A stretch of DNA of 64,000 nucleotides, taken from positions 47,555 through 111,554 of the forward strand of contig JAETRU010000005.1 of assembly GCA_021769965.1 (NCBI GenBank), written 5' to 3'. This document shows, one piece after another, positions 1-8,966 of the stretch. The DNA comes from Eubacterium sp. Lineage in GTDB: Bacteria > Bacillota > Clostridia > Peptostreptococcales > Anaerovoracaceae. Position 1 is the stretch's first letter. The number at the start of each line of letters is the position of its first letter. The position numbers and the translations under genes were made by a program. Under the pieces are notes generated by a model that made no database searches, had not been told where the DNA came from, and saw only the letters and a list, made by a program, of their open reading frames with translations.

Positions 1-962
1 TCACGCAGGGCATCTCCGAGGAAGTTGAATGCGACTACAAGAATGAGGATCGCAATGCCGGGCGCAAGAGTAGGGACTGGAGCCTGTGTCAGGAATTTTT
101 TCATCTCGAATACCAGGAGTCCCCAGCTTGTCGAAGGCGGCTGCGCGCCGATACCTAAGAAAGACAGGCTGGCTTCAGTCAGAATGTTTCCGGGCACGTT
201 CATGGTGAACAGAACGACCAGAGTCGGTACGCAGTTCGGCAGGATGTGCCTGAACATGATGGTAGAACGCTTCACGCCGATGGAGGTCGCGGCCTCTACA
301 TATTCCTTTTCACGAAGTGACAGAACTTCTGAGCGGACGACACGGGCGGTGCCGGCCCAGCCGACAAAGCTCAGGGCGATGAAGATAGTCAGCATCCCGT
401 TTCCCAGTGTATAAGACACCAGCATGGCGAGAAGCAGAGACGGAAAGGCCATCAGCACGTCGGCGATACGCATGATGATGCTGTCGACCACGCCGCCGAT
501 AAAGCCTGCGATCAGTCCCAGCACTGTGCCCAGGATCATGGAAATGGTCGTTGGCAGCAGACCGATCATAAGCGAGACTCTGCCGCCGTAGAGCATTCTG
601 GTGAATACGTCACGGCCCAGGCTGTCTGTTCCCAGCAGGTGTCCGTCTGTCGGATTGGATGCCTGATTATACAGATCCTGTGCGAAAGGATCACAAGGGG
701 CGATCAGCGGGGCGAATACGGTGAGCAGGATATATAATATGATGATAATTGCTGAAACCAGTGCCAGCTTGTTATGACGGAACATACTGAAGAGCTGTTC
801 TTTCAGTGTTTCGTCAGGCGCGATCTCCGCCTCTGCGACTTCTTCTATCACAGCAGGTTCTGTAGCGCCTTCCGGAATCCAGTCGGTTCCCTCCATGGAA
901 AAGCCGGCGGCTATTTTATCTGCCAGAATATCGGCAGTTTTGTTCATTTTTTTGAATGCCAT
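1..962 (-). CDS. Peptide ABC transporter permease, DppC/OppC type (partial, C-terminus beyond left edge)
   Basis: Inner-membrane permease subunit of a peptide/nickel-type ABC importer. Reading the minus strand from the ATG at 960-962 gives an open frame to the window edge. It has an N-terminal cytoplasmic extension of about 60 residues, a first membrane helix, the family segment around LLGTDSLGRDVFTRMLYGGR, and a run of hydrophobic helices. The EAA-type loop (EAATSIGVKRS) that contacts the ATPase is present. An SD-like GGAGGG lies just upstream. It follows the DppB-like gene by 10 nt in the same direction, so it is the third gene of this operon; the ATPase genes presumably lie beyond the left edge. 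Substrate specificity cannot be read from sequence. Confidence 0.92.
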   Translation of the reverse strand, partial: MAFKKMNKTADILADKIAAGFSMEGTDWIPEGATEPAVIEEVAEAEIAPDETLKEQLFSMFRHNKLALVSAIIIILYILLTVFAPLIAPCDPFAQDLYNQASNPTDGHLLGTDSLGRDVFTRMLYGGRVSLMIGLLPTTISMILGTVLGLIAGFIGGVVDSIIMRIADVLMAFPSLLLAMLVSYTLGNGMLTIFIALSFVGWAGTARVVRSEVLSLREKEYVEAATSIGVKRSTIMFRHILPNCVPTLVVLFTMNVPGNILTEASLSFLGIGAQPPSTSWGLLVFEMKKFLTQAPVPTLAPGIAILILVVAFNFLGDALR

Positions 963-972
963 AATATCCCTC

Positions 973-1893
973 CTATTGTTCACGGATCTTAGGATCCAGG
1001 AAGGAGTACAGAATGTCTGCCACCAGATTGCCTAAGATGATAATCATTGTGGAGAAAACTACGGATCCCTGCAGCAATGGCATGTCGCGTGTATTGACGG
1101 CTGATACCATCAGTACGCCGATGCCGCCGATGCCGAAAACAGTCTCAGTAAGCACTGCGCCGGAAAGCAGACTGGCGAACTGCATGGTCATCATAGTGAC
1201 GACCGGGATCATGGCGTTTTTCAGACCGTGACGGACAACGACCAGTGTTTCTCTGATGCCTTTTGCCCTGGCGGTTCTGATATAATCGTTTTTCATAATG
1301 CCCAGCAGACTGGAACGGGTCAGTCTGGCGATGGTACCAGAGGACGCCCATCCTAACACGAAAGCAGGCATGATCATATGCTTCCAGGTGGAGAATCCGG
1401 AAGTCGGCAGGATTCCCAGCTGGGAAGAGAAGATGAACTGAAACAGCATAGCTGCCCAGAATACAGGTAAGGAGATGCCTACCAGAGAGAATCCCATGAG
1501 GAATCTGTCAAGCAGGGAGTCCTTTTTGATAGCGGATACGATACCGGCAGGAATGCCGATGATCCATGCGACCAGTGCGGCTGCGATAGACAGCTTCACG
1601 GTATTCGGAAAGGCCTCAGCGATCAGTGAAGAGATCGGCCTGTTCAGTTTATAAGAGATACCCAGATCTCCCTGGAGCGCATCCAGGATATAGCGCCCGA
1701 AGCGGACAAGAGTAGGATCGTTCAGTCCCATCTGTTCGGTAACACGTTCAATGACCGCCGGATTTGCCTTTTCGCCCATCATGACTGCAATAGGGTTGCC
1801 TGGCAGAACCTGCAGCATCAGAAACACGACCAGAACCACCGCGATCATCAGTGGGATGGAGATAAGAATACGTTTAGTGATATATTTTCCCAT
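973..1893 (-). CDS. Peptide ABC transporter permease, DppB/OppB type
   Basis: A 306-residue integral membrane permease that would pair with the DppC-like subunit to form the channel of a peptide importer. The N-terminus MGKYITKRILISIP leads straight into the first helix, as is standard for DppB. The loop LPGNPIAVMMG follows, then a large periplasmic-side segment, then the conserved EAA loop (RTARAKGIRE), with about six membrane helices. The frame extends upstream to a TTG, but the ATG at 1891-1893 is preferred because AAAGGA sits at the right distance before it. It lies downstream of the binding-protein gene and is separated from it by a strong hairpin. Confidence 0.93.
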   Translation of the reverse strand: MGKYITKRILISIPLMIAVVLVVFLMLQVLPGNPIAVMMGEKANPAVIERVTEQMGLNDPTLVRFGRYILDALQGDLGISYKLNRPISSLIAEAFPNTVKLSIAAALVAWIIGIPAGIVSAIKKDSLLDRFLMGFSLVGISLPVFWAAMLFQFIFSSQLGILPTSGFSTWKHMIMPAFVLGWASSGTIARLTRSSLLGIMKNDYIRTARAKGIRETLVVVRHGLKNAMIPVVTMMTMQFASLLSGAVLTETVFGIGGIGVLMVSAVNTRDMPLLQGSVVFSTMIIILGNLVADILYSFLDPKIREQ

Positions 1894-1933
1894 GTGTTTC
1901 CGTCCTTTCAAGAATAGATTTCAGGATTTAACA

Positions 1934-1972
1934 GGAAAGGGATTACCCTCCTGCTGAGGAGAATCCCTTTCC
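1934..1972 (-). promoter_or_regulatory. Intercistronic hairpin between dppA-like and dppB-like genes
   Basis: Arms GGAAAGGGATT (1934-1944) and AATCCCTTTCC (1962-1972) enclose a second stem, CTCCT/AGGAG. Together they form a 16-bp interrupted hairpin. There is no U-run on the minus strand after it. It is more likely a partial terminator or an mRNA 3'-end stabiliser that lets the binding protein be made in excess over the permeases than a full stop. Confidence 0.75.
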
Positions 1973-2019
1973 GCATGATTGTGAACAGCTGCGTCAGCTG
2001 TTATTTGTTATTTTGCTTT

Positions 2020-3699
2020 TTATTTTCCGGAGGTCTCCAGCTCTACGGAATAGTAGCTGCAGTCACCCCAGCCAGCCCAGTGTGGAATAAAGTTCTTTAC
2101 TCTATCCTGGACCACCCTGATCTTTTCCAGATGGAACAGAGGAACCCAGGCTGCGTCATTCTGAATAACCAGTTTTTCCAGATCCTGGTATTCTTTCATA
2201 CGTTTGTCCTGATCAACAATGTGTCTTGCTGCTTCGATCCTCTTGATGGCGTCTTTGTTCGCGTAGTTGAAAGAACGGGCCTTGGTAGTATCGCTTGCGA
2301 AGAATGTGTAGATGAAGTTGTCAGGATCATTGTAGTCGCCCCACCAGGTCGCTACATATGCCGGTAATTCGCCGGTGGAACGGACATCATACCAGGATGC
2401 CTCATCCATCTGATCGATATTTACGGTCACATTGATGGCCTTCAGCTGTTCCTGCAGGATCTGTACCAGTTCCAGCGTGCTGTTGTCATCTGCGGTCAGG
2501 CAGATGGTCATTTCAAATCCGTCTTCATATCCTGCTTCCTTGAGGAGCTTCTTTGCGGCTTCAACATCGTAAGGGATTTTCGGAAGATCTGCGTTGTAGC
2601 CTACCATGCTTTCTGGATAGATGCCGTTTGCAGGGATTCCGGAATCCTGATATTTGGTCTTCAGGATCGTCTCTTTGTCGATAGCCATCTGCAGTGCCTG
2701 ACGGACTTTTACGTTGTCAAACGGTTTGATGTTTTCGTTGATGGACAGATAGGTCGTGCCGAAGGTTACCTTGGAAACGATGTTGTCTTTCCATTCGTCA
2801 GCGGATGTGTATTCCGGGATCAGGTGTCTTGCATTGTCCAGATCGAAGATGTCGGTCTTGCCCTGATCGAACATCATTTTTTCTGTATCCGCGTCGCTGA
2901 CTACAGTGATCAGAATACCGTCGATCTTAGGAGCGCCCTGCCAGTAATCCGGGTTTGCTTCCAGATAAATGTGGTCGTTGAGTACCCATTCCTTCAGGAT
3001 GAACGGACCAGAACCGATCGTATATTCGGGTTCAGAACCGAAGAAGGTGCCGGTTTTTCCGCCGCCGGCTTTATCAGCCTCATCACAGGCTTTCCTGTTC
3101 AGAATGGACCATCCCGGAACGGATAAGGTCGCCAGGAACGGAGCGTAGGATTCATTCAGAACGATATCGAAGTTATAATCGTCGTGGATGATGATACCTT
3201 TGCCTTCCACTGTATCGGATTTGCCTTTCAGCACGTCCTGCGCGCCGACCAGCATATCCATCCAGGCGGAGTTAAGTGTGTTTCTTTCTGGATCCAGCAT
3301 ACTGTCTACGGTGTAGAGCACGTCATCAGCAGTCAGCTCTTCGCCGTTGGTAAACTTAACGCCTTTTCTCAGATGCATGGTGTAAGTTTTGCCGTCATCA
3401 GAGATATCCCAGCTTTCCGCAACGCCCGGCTGCAGCTCGGAACCGCCGTCCGCTGTGGATACAGTCTGTACGAGGGTGTCGAAAACGTTCATCTGAATAA
3501 TATAGTCCGAAGTGGTCTGTCTCGGGTCACCAGATTCACATTCGTGGTCATAAGTGATACGAAGTACGTTTTCACCTTTGCCGTCATCGTAGTTTACTGC
3601 TTTGGCAGAATCTCCGTCGCCACCGCCGCCACAGGCGGACAGGCATGTCATGATCATTACTGTGCTCAGTAATACTGCGAGAAATTTCTTTCTTTTCAT
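2020..3699 (-). CDS. Peptide-binding lipoprotein, SBP family 5 (DppA/OppA type)
   Basis: A 559-residue extracellular solute-binding protein that captures oligopeptides for the permeases encoded downstream. It has a lipoprotein signal with lipobox LSAC (Cys23), followed by a Gly/Asp-rich linker. The SBP_bac_5 landmarks are present: the segment around [22 protein letters not shown], and the region with [20 protein letters not shown]. The length is normal for the family. It is the first gene of the minus-strand operon. A sigma-54-type -24/-12 promoter lies about 125 bases upstream, so expression is probably activator-dependent. The exact substrate is not predictable. Confidence 0.95.
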   Translation of the reverse strand: MKRKKFLAVLLSTVMIMTCLSACGGGGDGDSAKAVNYDDGKGENVLRITYDHECESGDPRQTTSDYIIQMNVFDTLVQTVSTADGGSELQPGVAESWDISDDGKTYTMHLRKGVKFTNGEELTADDVLYTVDSMLDPERNTLNSAWMDMLVGAQDVLKGKSDTVEGKGIIIHDDYNFDIVLNESYAPFLATLSVPGWSILNRKACDEADKAGGGKTGTFFGSEPEYTIGSGPFILKEWVLNDHIYLEANPDYWQGAPKIDGILITVVSDADTEKMMFDQGKTDIFDLDNARHLIPEYTSADEWKDNIVSKVTFGTTYLSINENIKPFDNVKVRQALQMAIDKETILKTKYQDSGIPANGIYPESMVGYNADLPKIPYDVEAAKKLLKEAGYEDGFEMTICLTADDNSTLELVQILQEQLKAINVTVNIDQMDEASWYDVRSTGELPAYVATWWGDYNDPDNFIYTFFASDTTKARSFNYANKDAIKRIEAARHIVDQDKRMKEYQDLEKLVIQNDAAWVPLFHLEKIRVVQDRVKNFIPHWAGWGDCSYYSVELETSGK

Positions 3700-3823
3700 T
3701 ACTTTCTTGCCTCCTTACTATAGTAAGCATTCTTATAGTGTTTACGTATCGCCATTTGATATAGGCAGCCGGACTGCTTAAGACGTGTGCGTTGCCCAGA
3801 CAAATGTATTACTATTCCAAAAA

Positions 3824-3838
3824 GCAAGAATTATGCCA
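3824..3838 (-). promoter_or_regulatory. Sigma-54 (-24/-12) promoter for the dppA-like operon
   Basis: On the minus strand the sequence is TGGCATAATTCTTGC. GG and GC are separated by exactly 10 nt, matching the TGGCAC-N5-TTGC consensus of RpoN promoters. The predicted start is near 3812, giving an untranslated leader of about 110 nt. Two GGATTAA elements 20 bp apart (3918-3924 and 3938-3944) lie about 80-105 bp upstream, where an activator could bind. Confidence 0.8.
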
Positions 3839-3999
3839 CATTTTGAAAATGAGAAATTCATGAGTGCTTTGAACGCTTCAGAGCTTTAGCAGATAAATGA
3901 GGAACCGCTGATAAAGGGGATTAAACTGGTGTGAAACGGATTAACTCGCATTTACGAGCTTCATTTTGGTGAGCGGACATAAGTTTTCGGAGAATTATA

Positions 4000-4027
4000 T
4001 TGACGGGTTGTTTGAGTTTGATATAAT
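4000..4027 (+). promoter_or_regulatory. Sigma-A promoter for rubredoxin
   Basis: TTGACG (4000-4005), 16 nt, TATAAT (4022-4027). A good SD (AGGAGG) and the rubredoxin ATG at 4060 follow. Confidence 0.8.
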
Positions 4028-4059
4028 AAGGATATCCTAAAAAGGAGGAGGCGAGAGAG

Positions 4060-4218
4060 ATGAAATACGTATGTGACGCTTGCGGATGGGAATACGATGA
4101 GGCTGTCGGATGTCCTGAGAAAGGCATCGAGCCGGGCACAAAGTTTGAAGACCTTCCGGATGATTTCGAATGCCCGCTTTGCGGCGTTGGAAAAGACATG
4201 TTTTCTGAAGCAAACTAA
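4060..4218 (+). CDS. Rubredoxin
   Basis: A 52-residue one-iron electron carrier of the cytosol. Both iron-binding pairs are visible: CDACGW near residues 5-10 and CPLCGV near 38-43. Between them are the typical YDE and P-DLP-DF segments ([16 protein letters not shown]). The length matches classical clostridial rubredoxins. The SD AGGAGG is ideal. The gene is monocistronic, with its own sigma-A promoter and terminator. In anaerobes rubredoxin usually passes electrons to oxygen- or peroxide-detoxifying proteins; no such partner is in this window. Confidence 0.97.
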   Translation: MKYVCDACGWEYDEAVGCPEKGIEPGTKFEDLPDDFECPLCGVGKDMFSEAN

Positions 4219-4224
4219 GAACAG

Positions 4225-4266
4225 AACTCTGCATCAGGCTCCGGCCCGGATGCAGAGTTTTGTTTT
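4225..4266 (+). terminator. Rho-independent terminator after rubredoxin
   Basis: The 11-bp stem AACTCTGCATC / GATGCAGAGTT (4225-4235 and 4249-4259) is followed by a T-rich tract. Confidence 0.88.
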
Positions 4267-4364
4267 GCGCGGTTTTATGATTTCCATGCAAAAAAAGCTA
4301 TATTTTAACGCGGTTATGTGGTAAAATGTTGTGATAGTAAGAGGTGTCTAAAAATGCTTTACAG

Positions 4365-4432
4365 GGTTTCTGCCTCCTTTGGCGAGGGAATGGACGGTTC
4401 GCCGGGAGGTAATTAGGGCAAAAGCAGAAAAC
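4365..4432 (+). promoter_or_regulatory. Candidate structured 5' leader of the B3/B4-domain gene
   Basis: Nested inverted repeats: CCTCC (4373-4377) pairs with GGAGG (4405-4409), and GGCGA (4381-4385) pairs with TCGCC (4399-4403). GTTTCTGC and GCAGAAAAC could close an outer stem with one bulge. I do not recognise a known riboswitch class. It lies between the rubredoxin terminator and the SD of the next gene. Confidence 0.35.
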
Positions 4433-4453
4433 AAGTGTAAAGGAGACAAACCT

Positions 4454-5158
4454 ATGAAATTTGAAATCGCAAAAGAAGTATTCGATCTTCTTCCAAACGC
4501 GTACTTTGGCGTTGTAGCTGTCAAAGGTATGGACAACACGAAAGAAATACCGGAGCTGGAAGAAATGCTGCAGGCTAACATAGCGCAGTGTGAGAAGGAT
4601 TTTGAGGGCGTCAAAGTAAAGAACGCTGACGATATCGTTCCGTACAGAGAAGCCTTCCGCGCCATCGGCATCAATCCGAACCGTTATATGTGCTCCATCG
4701 AGGCGCTTCTGGATCGTATCGCCAAGGGGAAAGGTTTCCCGCATATCAATGCCGCAGTCGATCTGGGAAATGCTGTATCTATCAAATACCATCTTCCGAT
4801 CGGCGCTCACGATATGGCGACGATCGATGAAGCGCTTGAAGTGCGTTACGCCGGAACGGAGGATACGTTTATCCCGTTCGGAAACGGAGAGATGGAGAAG
4901 CCGGAGGAGAAGGAAATCGTTTATGTTTCCGGCCATGAGGTAAGGACCCGCCGCTGGACCTGGAGACAAAGCGAGATCGGCAAGATCACTGAAGAGACCA
5001 GCGATATTCTGTTCCCGATCGACGGCTTTACCGATCTGAACAAGGAACAGGTGGAGGCAGCTGCGGCAGAACTTGCTGAGCTGGCCGGAAAATACTTCGG
5101 CGTGGAAGCGAAGGTCGGATTTATCGACAGAGACAACCGGATCTTTGACGCGGAGTAA
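4454..5158 (+). CDS. Free-standing B3/B4 (tRNA-binding/editing-like) domain protein
   Basis: A 234-residue protein related to the B3/B4 domain of the phenylalanyl-tRNA synthetase beta chain. Landmarks are the segment PYREAFRAIGINPNRYMCSIEALL, then NAAVDLGNAVSIKYHLPIGAHD, and a C-terminal half ending in a fold typical of the family. Stand-alone members occur widely in Firmicutes and are suspected of aminoacyl-tRNA quality control, but this is not established. The ATG at 4454 is chosen because GGAGACAAACCT precedes it. A longer in-frame extension upstream would run through a structured leader and has no SD. Confidence 0.85.
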   Translation: MKFEIAKEVFDLLPNAYFGVVAVKGMDNTKEIPELEEMLQANIAQCEKDFEGVKVKNADDIVPYREAFRAIGINPNRYMCSIEALLDRIAKGKGFPHINAAVDLGNAVSIKYHLPIGAHDMATIDEALEVRYAGTEDTFIPFGNGEMEKPEEKEIVYVSGHEVRTRRWTWRQSEIGKITEETSDILFPIDGFTDLNKEQVEAAAAELAELAGKYFGVEAKVGFIDRDNRIFDAE

Positions 5159-5183
5159 TAATATGTAGTTTTCTGTTTCTCAG

Positions 5184-5214
5184 CAGGGCATGCGGCGGCG
5201 CGTGCCCTGTTTTT
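5184..5214 (+). terminator. Terminator after the B3/B4-domain gene
   Basis: CAGGGCA (5184-5190) pairs with TGCCCTG (5203-5209), followed by T5. Confidence 0.85.
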
Positions 5215-5268
5215 CTGCGGAGCGCTATGCCGACGGGGCGGATTATTGCCGGAACAGAAATTTAGGGG

Positions 5269-5296
5269 TTTACAATCTTTGAAACGATGGTATACT
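5269..5296 (+). promoter_or_regulatory. Sigma-A promoter for glsA
   Basis: TTTACA (5269-5274), 16 nt, TATACT (5291-5296). The glutaminase ATG lies 35 nt further on. Confidence 0.75.
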
Positions 5297-5330
5297 AAAT
5301 TAGGTGAAACTGTTGAAAGGAGCGGACTGC

Positions 5331-6245
5331 ATGCAGCACTGCATTGAAGAGATTTTGGAGAACTGCCGCAGGTATACGCTAGATGGGGAGGTCGCCAGCT
5401 ATATTCCGGAGCTGTCCAAGGCCAACCGGGAAGAGATCGGTATCTATGTCGCTACAGAAGATGGAGATTTCTTCGCGGGCGACTGGGAGAAGCCCTTTAC
5501 CATTCAGAGTATTGCCAAGACCATCTTTTTGATGCTCGCGGCAAAGGATAACGGCATTGACTTTGTCAAAGCGCATGTGGGCGTTGAAGCCACAGGCAAA
5601 TCGTTTAACGCTATCGATTACGCAGAACCGCTGCTTTTGAGGGAGCATATCAATCCTATGGTCAACATCGGAGCCATCGCTGTCTGCGGCATGGTCAAAG
5701 CGGTATCCAATGAGGAGCGTTTTCAGAGGCTGATGACATTTTCGCGCAGGATCATGGAGAATGATGAACTTCAGATAGATGAAGAGGTCTACGCTTCCGA
5801 AAAGAAGACCGGAAACAAAAACCGGGCGCTGGCATATCTGCTGAAGAATTCCGACATGATCTACGGAAGTGTAGAAGAACTGCTGGATGTGTATTTTGCT
5901 ATGTGCTCGCTGAAAGTGAATTGCCGGGACCTTGCCCGTATGGCTCTGGTTCTTGCGCATCACGGGAAAAATGTCCATACCGGGGAGCAGGTGATTCCGG
6001 AAGAGGACGCTGTGTTTATGAACGCGGTGCTGACCACCAGCGGCATGTACGACGGCAGCGGTGAATTCGCTACCACCGTAGGCATTCCGGCAAAGAGCGG
6101 CGTTGGCGGTGGGATCATGGCAGACTGTCCGGGCCGCATGGGTATCGGGATCTATTCACCGGCGTTAGACAAAAAAGGAAACAGCGTAGCGGGCATCCGC
6201 ATGCTGGAGGTGCTGAGCAAAAGTCAGAAGCTGAGTATCTTCTAG
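5331..6245 (+). CDS. glsA: Glutaminase
   Basis: A 304-residue cytosolic glutaminase of the serine-dependent beta-lactamase-like fold, hydrolysing L-glutamine to glutamate and ammonia. The Ser-x-x-Lys catalytic motif is in FTIQSIAKTIF near residue 60. Further family segments are EPLLLREHINPMVNIGAIA, YASEKKTGNKNRALAYLLK and the C-terminal AKSGVGGGIMADCPGRMGIG. The length is typical. An upstream GTG is in frame, but AAAGGAG sits 9 nt before the ATG at 5331, so that start is used. It is a single gene with its own promoter and terminator, fitting an amino-acid-fermenting lifestyle. Confidence 0.95.
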   Translation: MQHCIEEILENCRRYTLDGEVASYIPELSKANREEIGIYVATEDGDFFAGDWEKPFTIQSIAKTIFLMLAAKDNGIDFVKAHVGVEATGKSFNAIDYAEPLLLREHINPMVNIGAIAVCGMVKAVSNEERFQRLMTFSRRIMENDELQIDEEVYASEKKTGNKNRALAYLLKNSDMIYGSVEELLDVYFAMCSLKVNCRDLARMALVLAHHGKNVHTGEQVIPEEDAVFMNAVLTTSGMYDGSGEFATTVGIPAKSGVGGGIMADCPGRMGIGIYSPALDKKGNSVAGIRMLEVLSKSQKLSIF

Positions 6246-6313
6246 TTTCACAGGTGTATCAGAAAAGTGCAATTACCTAAATTTATATATACTACTTAAA
6301 TCCTTATGAAAAG

Positions 6314-6358
6314 AGGCGCGTTACCGATCCGCATGGCGGACCTGGGAGCGCCTTTTTT
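6314..6358 (+). terminator. Terminator after glsA
   Basis: AGGCGC (6314-6319) pairs with GCGCCT (6348-6353). An inner TCCGC/GCGGA stem is present and T6 follows. The rest of 6246-6590 holds an A-rich stretch and the hydrogenase promoter. Confidence 0.88.
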
Positions 6359-6488
6359 CGTGGCCTGATCGAGTTTTATCCAGGCTCGCTCAGGCCCCGT
6401 CAGGGCCGAAAAAAAGAAATCCATATCTAGTATAAAAAAAACCTATATAAAGGAAAAAAGTTGTTTGTTTTCGCGGGGAAACTGCCTA

Positions 6489-6516
6489 TTGACAGGGATA
6501 CAGCATGCAGTATAGA
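6489..6516 (+). promoter_or_regulatory. Sigma-A promoter for the first hydrogenase operon
   Basis: TTGACA (6489-6494), 16 nt, TATAGA (6511-6516; TAGAAT at 6513 is an alternative with 18 nt spacing). The first start codon is at 6591. Confidence 0.78.
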
Positions 6517-6590
6517 ATGGAAGCAGAGTGACTAGTAAACAGAGGAAAGGAGCGTGATCTCAGTTTTGCGGCTGGGATACAAGGTGTGAA

Positions 6591-7064
6591 ATGCTGGAAA
6601 AAGAATATTATGACAAAACCGACGAAATCATTGCGGCGCACGGGCGAACCCAAAAAGATTTAATCCCGATTATACAGGAGATACAAGAAGAGTATCGCTA
6701 CCTTCCGCCAGAGCTGCTCAGTTATGTTGCAGGTGAACTGAACATACCCGAGTCTCAGGCCTATAGTGTAGCGACTTTTTATGAGAATTTTTCCTTTGAG
6801 CCGAAGGGAAAATATCTGATCAAGGTCTGCGACGGAACAGCCTGTCATGTACGTAAATCCATTCCGATCCTGGAGGCCCTTTACGGTGAACTGGGTCTTT
6901 TCAAGGGAAAGCAGACAACAGAGGACATGATGTTTACTTTAGAGACCGTATCCTGTCTGGGTGCCTGCGGACTGGCGCCGGTACTGACTGTAAATGATAA
7001 GGTATACCCGGCTATGACGCCGGAAAAAGCGGTTGCCTTAGTTCGCGAATTGAGAGGAGTGTAA
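6591..7064 (+). CDS. NADH-linked [FeFe]-hydrogenase small subunit, NuoE-like (copy 1)
   Basis: A 157-residue thioredoxin-fold [2Fe-2S] subunit, the counterpart of NuoE or HydC of trimeric hydrogenases. Its cluster ligands are visible as CDGTAC (C-x4-C) and CLGAC (C-x3-C). The helical N-terminal domain with the LIPIIQEIQEEYRYLP segment is typical. It is the first gene of a three-gene operon, with 1 nt before the next gene, and follows a sigma-A promoter. The SD is weak (AAGGTG close to the ATG), and no upstream in-frame start is available. It probably relays or gates electrons between the flavin subunit and the rest of the complex. Confidence 0.92.
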   Translation: MLEKEYYDKTDEIIAAHGRTQKDLIPIIQEIQEEYRYLPPELLSYVAGELNIPESQAYSVATFYENFSFEPKGKYLIKVCDGTACHVRKSIPILEALYGELGLFKGKQTTEDMMFTLETVSCLGACGLAPVLTVNDKVYPAMTPEKAVALVRELRGV

Positions 7065-7065
7065 A

Positions 7066-8952
7066 ATGAATAAGATTACTGACAGACAGACTCTCGCAAA
7101 GGTTCGCGAGAGCTCAAAGAAAGAGATCGAAAGCAACAAATGCAGAATTCTGATCTGCGCAGGCACCGGCTGTATCGCCGGCGGATCCGCGAAGATCTAC
7201 GATAAAATGTGTGAACTGGTCGCGCAGAATCCGGATGTGGAAGTGGTATTTGAACCGGAAGTTGCCCATGGAGACGGAGATGTAGTTGTCCGCAAAAGCG
7301 GATGCCACGGTTTCTGTGAGATGGGTCCTCTGATGAAGATCGAGCCGCAGGATATCCTCTACACCAAGGTGAAGCTGGAAGACTGCGAAGAGATCTTCCA
7401 CAGGACTATCGAAAGAGGCGAGCTGATCACCAGACTGGTGTTCCAGCAGGACGGCAAAGAATGTCCGAAGCAGAGCGAGATCCATTTCTATGAAAAACAG
7501 CACAGAAGCGTACTGAAAAACTGCGGCTCCATCGACGCGGAGCATATTCAGGAATACATCGCTATCGGCGGATATGCAGCTTTGGAAAAGGCTCTGTTTG
7601 AAATGACGCCGCAGCAGGTCATCGACGAAGTGATGGCAGCGGGTCTTCGCGGCAGAGGCGGCGCTGGATTCCCGACCGGCAAGAAGTGGACCCAGGTCGC
7701 GAAGCAGGCAGAAAAGAAACGCTACGTTGTCTGCAACGGTGACGAAGGAGATCCGGGCGCGTTCATGGACAGAAGCATCATGGAAGGCGACCCGCATAAG
7801 ATGATCGAAGGTATGGCGCTGGCCGCTTACGCTGTCGGTTCCGATGAAGGATATATCTACGTTCGCGCGGAGTACCCGCTTGCTATCAGCCGTCTGAAAA
7901 ACGCTATCGCGCAGGCGGAAGAAGCAGGACTTCTGGGCGATCACATCCTGGGCACAGATTTCAGCATTAAATTACATATCAACAGAGGCGCTGGCGCTTT
8001 CGTATGCGGCGAAGGCAGCGCGCTGACTTCCTCTATTGAAGGAAACCGCGGCATGCCGAGAGTAAAACCGCCTAGAACAGTTGAGCAGGGACTCTTTGAC
8101 AAGCCGACGGTCCTGAATAACGTAGAGACCTATGCCAACGTGCCGACGATCATAGCGGAAGGCGCGGAGAAATTTGCCAGCATCGGAACAGAGAACAACT
8201 CCGGAACAAAGGCGTTCGCCCTGACCGGAAGCGTCAAGCACACCGGTCTGATCGAAGTGCCGATGGGCACGACTCTGCGGGAGGTCATCTTTGATATCGG
8301 CGGCGGCATCAAAGACGACAAAAAATTCAAAGCCGTACAGATCGGCGGTCCGTCCGGCGGCTGTCTGACAGAAGAACATCTGGATATGAAGCTGGATTTC
8401 GATTCCCTGAAGAAGATCGGCGCTATGATCGGCTCCGGCGGTATGGTAGTCATGGACGAAAACACCTGCATGGTAGAGGTATCCCGTTTTTTCATGAACT
8501 TTACCCAGAACGAAAGCTGCGGCAAGTGCGTGCCATGTCGTGAAGGCACCAAGCGTATGCTGGAGATCCTGGAAAGGATCGTCGGCGGAAAAGGCACGCT
8601 GGAAGATCTGGATATGCTGGAAGAACTGGCTGAGACCATCACCGATACGGCTCTCTGCGGACTTGGAAAGTGCGCGGCGCAGCCTGTGATGAGTACGCTG
8701 AAATTCTTCCGTGAGGAATATGAGCAGCACGTACTGGAAAAGAGATGTATTTCCAGAAACTGCACGGCGCTGCAGAAGTTCATCATTGACCCGGATAAGT
8801 GCAAGGGCTGCGGCAAGTGCGCGAGAAACTGCCCGGCAGGCGCCATCGCAGGTCAGGTCAGAAAAGCATATCATATTGACACAGACACTTGTATCAAGTG
8901 CGGCGCATGTCTGTCCGACTGCGCGTTTGATGCAATTCATATCGAGTGGTAG
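7066..8952 (+). CDS. NADH-linked [FeFe]-hydrogenase flavin subunit, NuoF-like (copy 1)
   Basis: A 628-residue NAD(H)- and FMN-binding subunit (HydB/NuoF type). Domains in order: N-terminal thioredoxin-like [2Fe-2S] domain (Cys31, 36, 80, 84); FMN/NADH domain with GRGGAGFPTGKKW and NGDEGDPGAFMDR; [4Fe-4S] motif SCGKCVPCREGTKRM near 483; C-terminal two-cluster ferredoxin domain (CKGCGKCARNCP and CIKCGACLSDC). Odd point: the conserved CGEETAL of the nucleotide site reads CGEGSAL here (near 314), while copy 2 keeps the usual residues. SD GAGAGGAG. Such trimers couple H2 to NADH and often ferredoxin by flavin-based bifurcation; which mode applies here is not decided by sequence. Confidence 0.94.
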   Translation: MNKITDRQTLAKVRESSKKEIESNKCRILICAGTGCIAGGSAKIYDKMCELVAQNPDVEVVFEPEVAHGDGDVVVRKSGCHGFCEMGPLMKIEPQDILYTKVKLEDCEEIFHRTIERGELITRLVFQQDGKECPKQSEIHFYEKQHRSVLKNCGSIDAEHIQEYIAIGGYAALEKALFEMTPQQVIDEVMAAGLRGRGGAGFPTGKKWTQVAKQAEKKRYVVCNGDEGDPGAFMDRSIMEGDPHKMIEGMALAAYAVGSDEGYIYVRAEYPLAISRLKNAIAQAEEAGLLGDHILGTDFSIKLHINRGAGAFVCGEGSALTSSIEGNRGMPRVKPPRTVEQGLFDKPTVLNNVETYANVPTIIAEGAEKFASIGTENNSGTKAFALTGSVKHTGLIEVPMGTTLREVIFDIGGGIKDDKKFKAVQIGGPSGGCLTEEHLDMKLDFDSLKKIGAMIGSGGMVVMDENTCMVEVSRFFMNFTQNESCGKCVPCREGTKRMLEILERIVGGKGTLEDLDMLEELAETITDTALCGLGKCAAQPVMSTLKFFREEYEQHVLEKRCISRNCTALQKFIIDPDKCKGCGKCARNCPAGAIAGQVRKAYHIDTDTCIKCGACLSDCAFDAIHIEW

Positions 8953-8966
8953 GAGGAAGAAGAATC

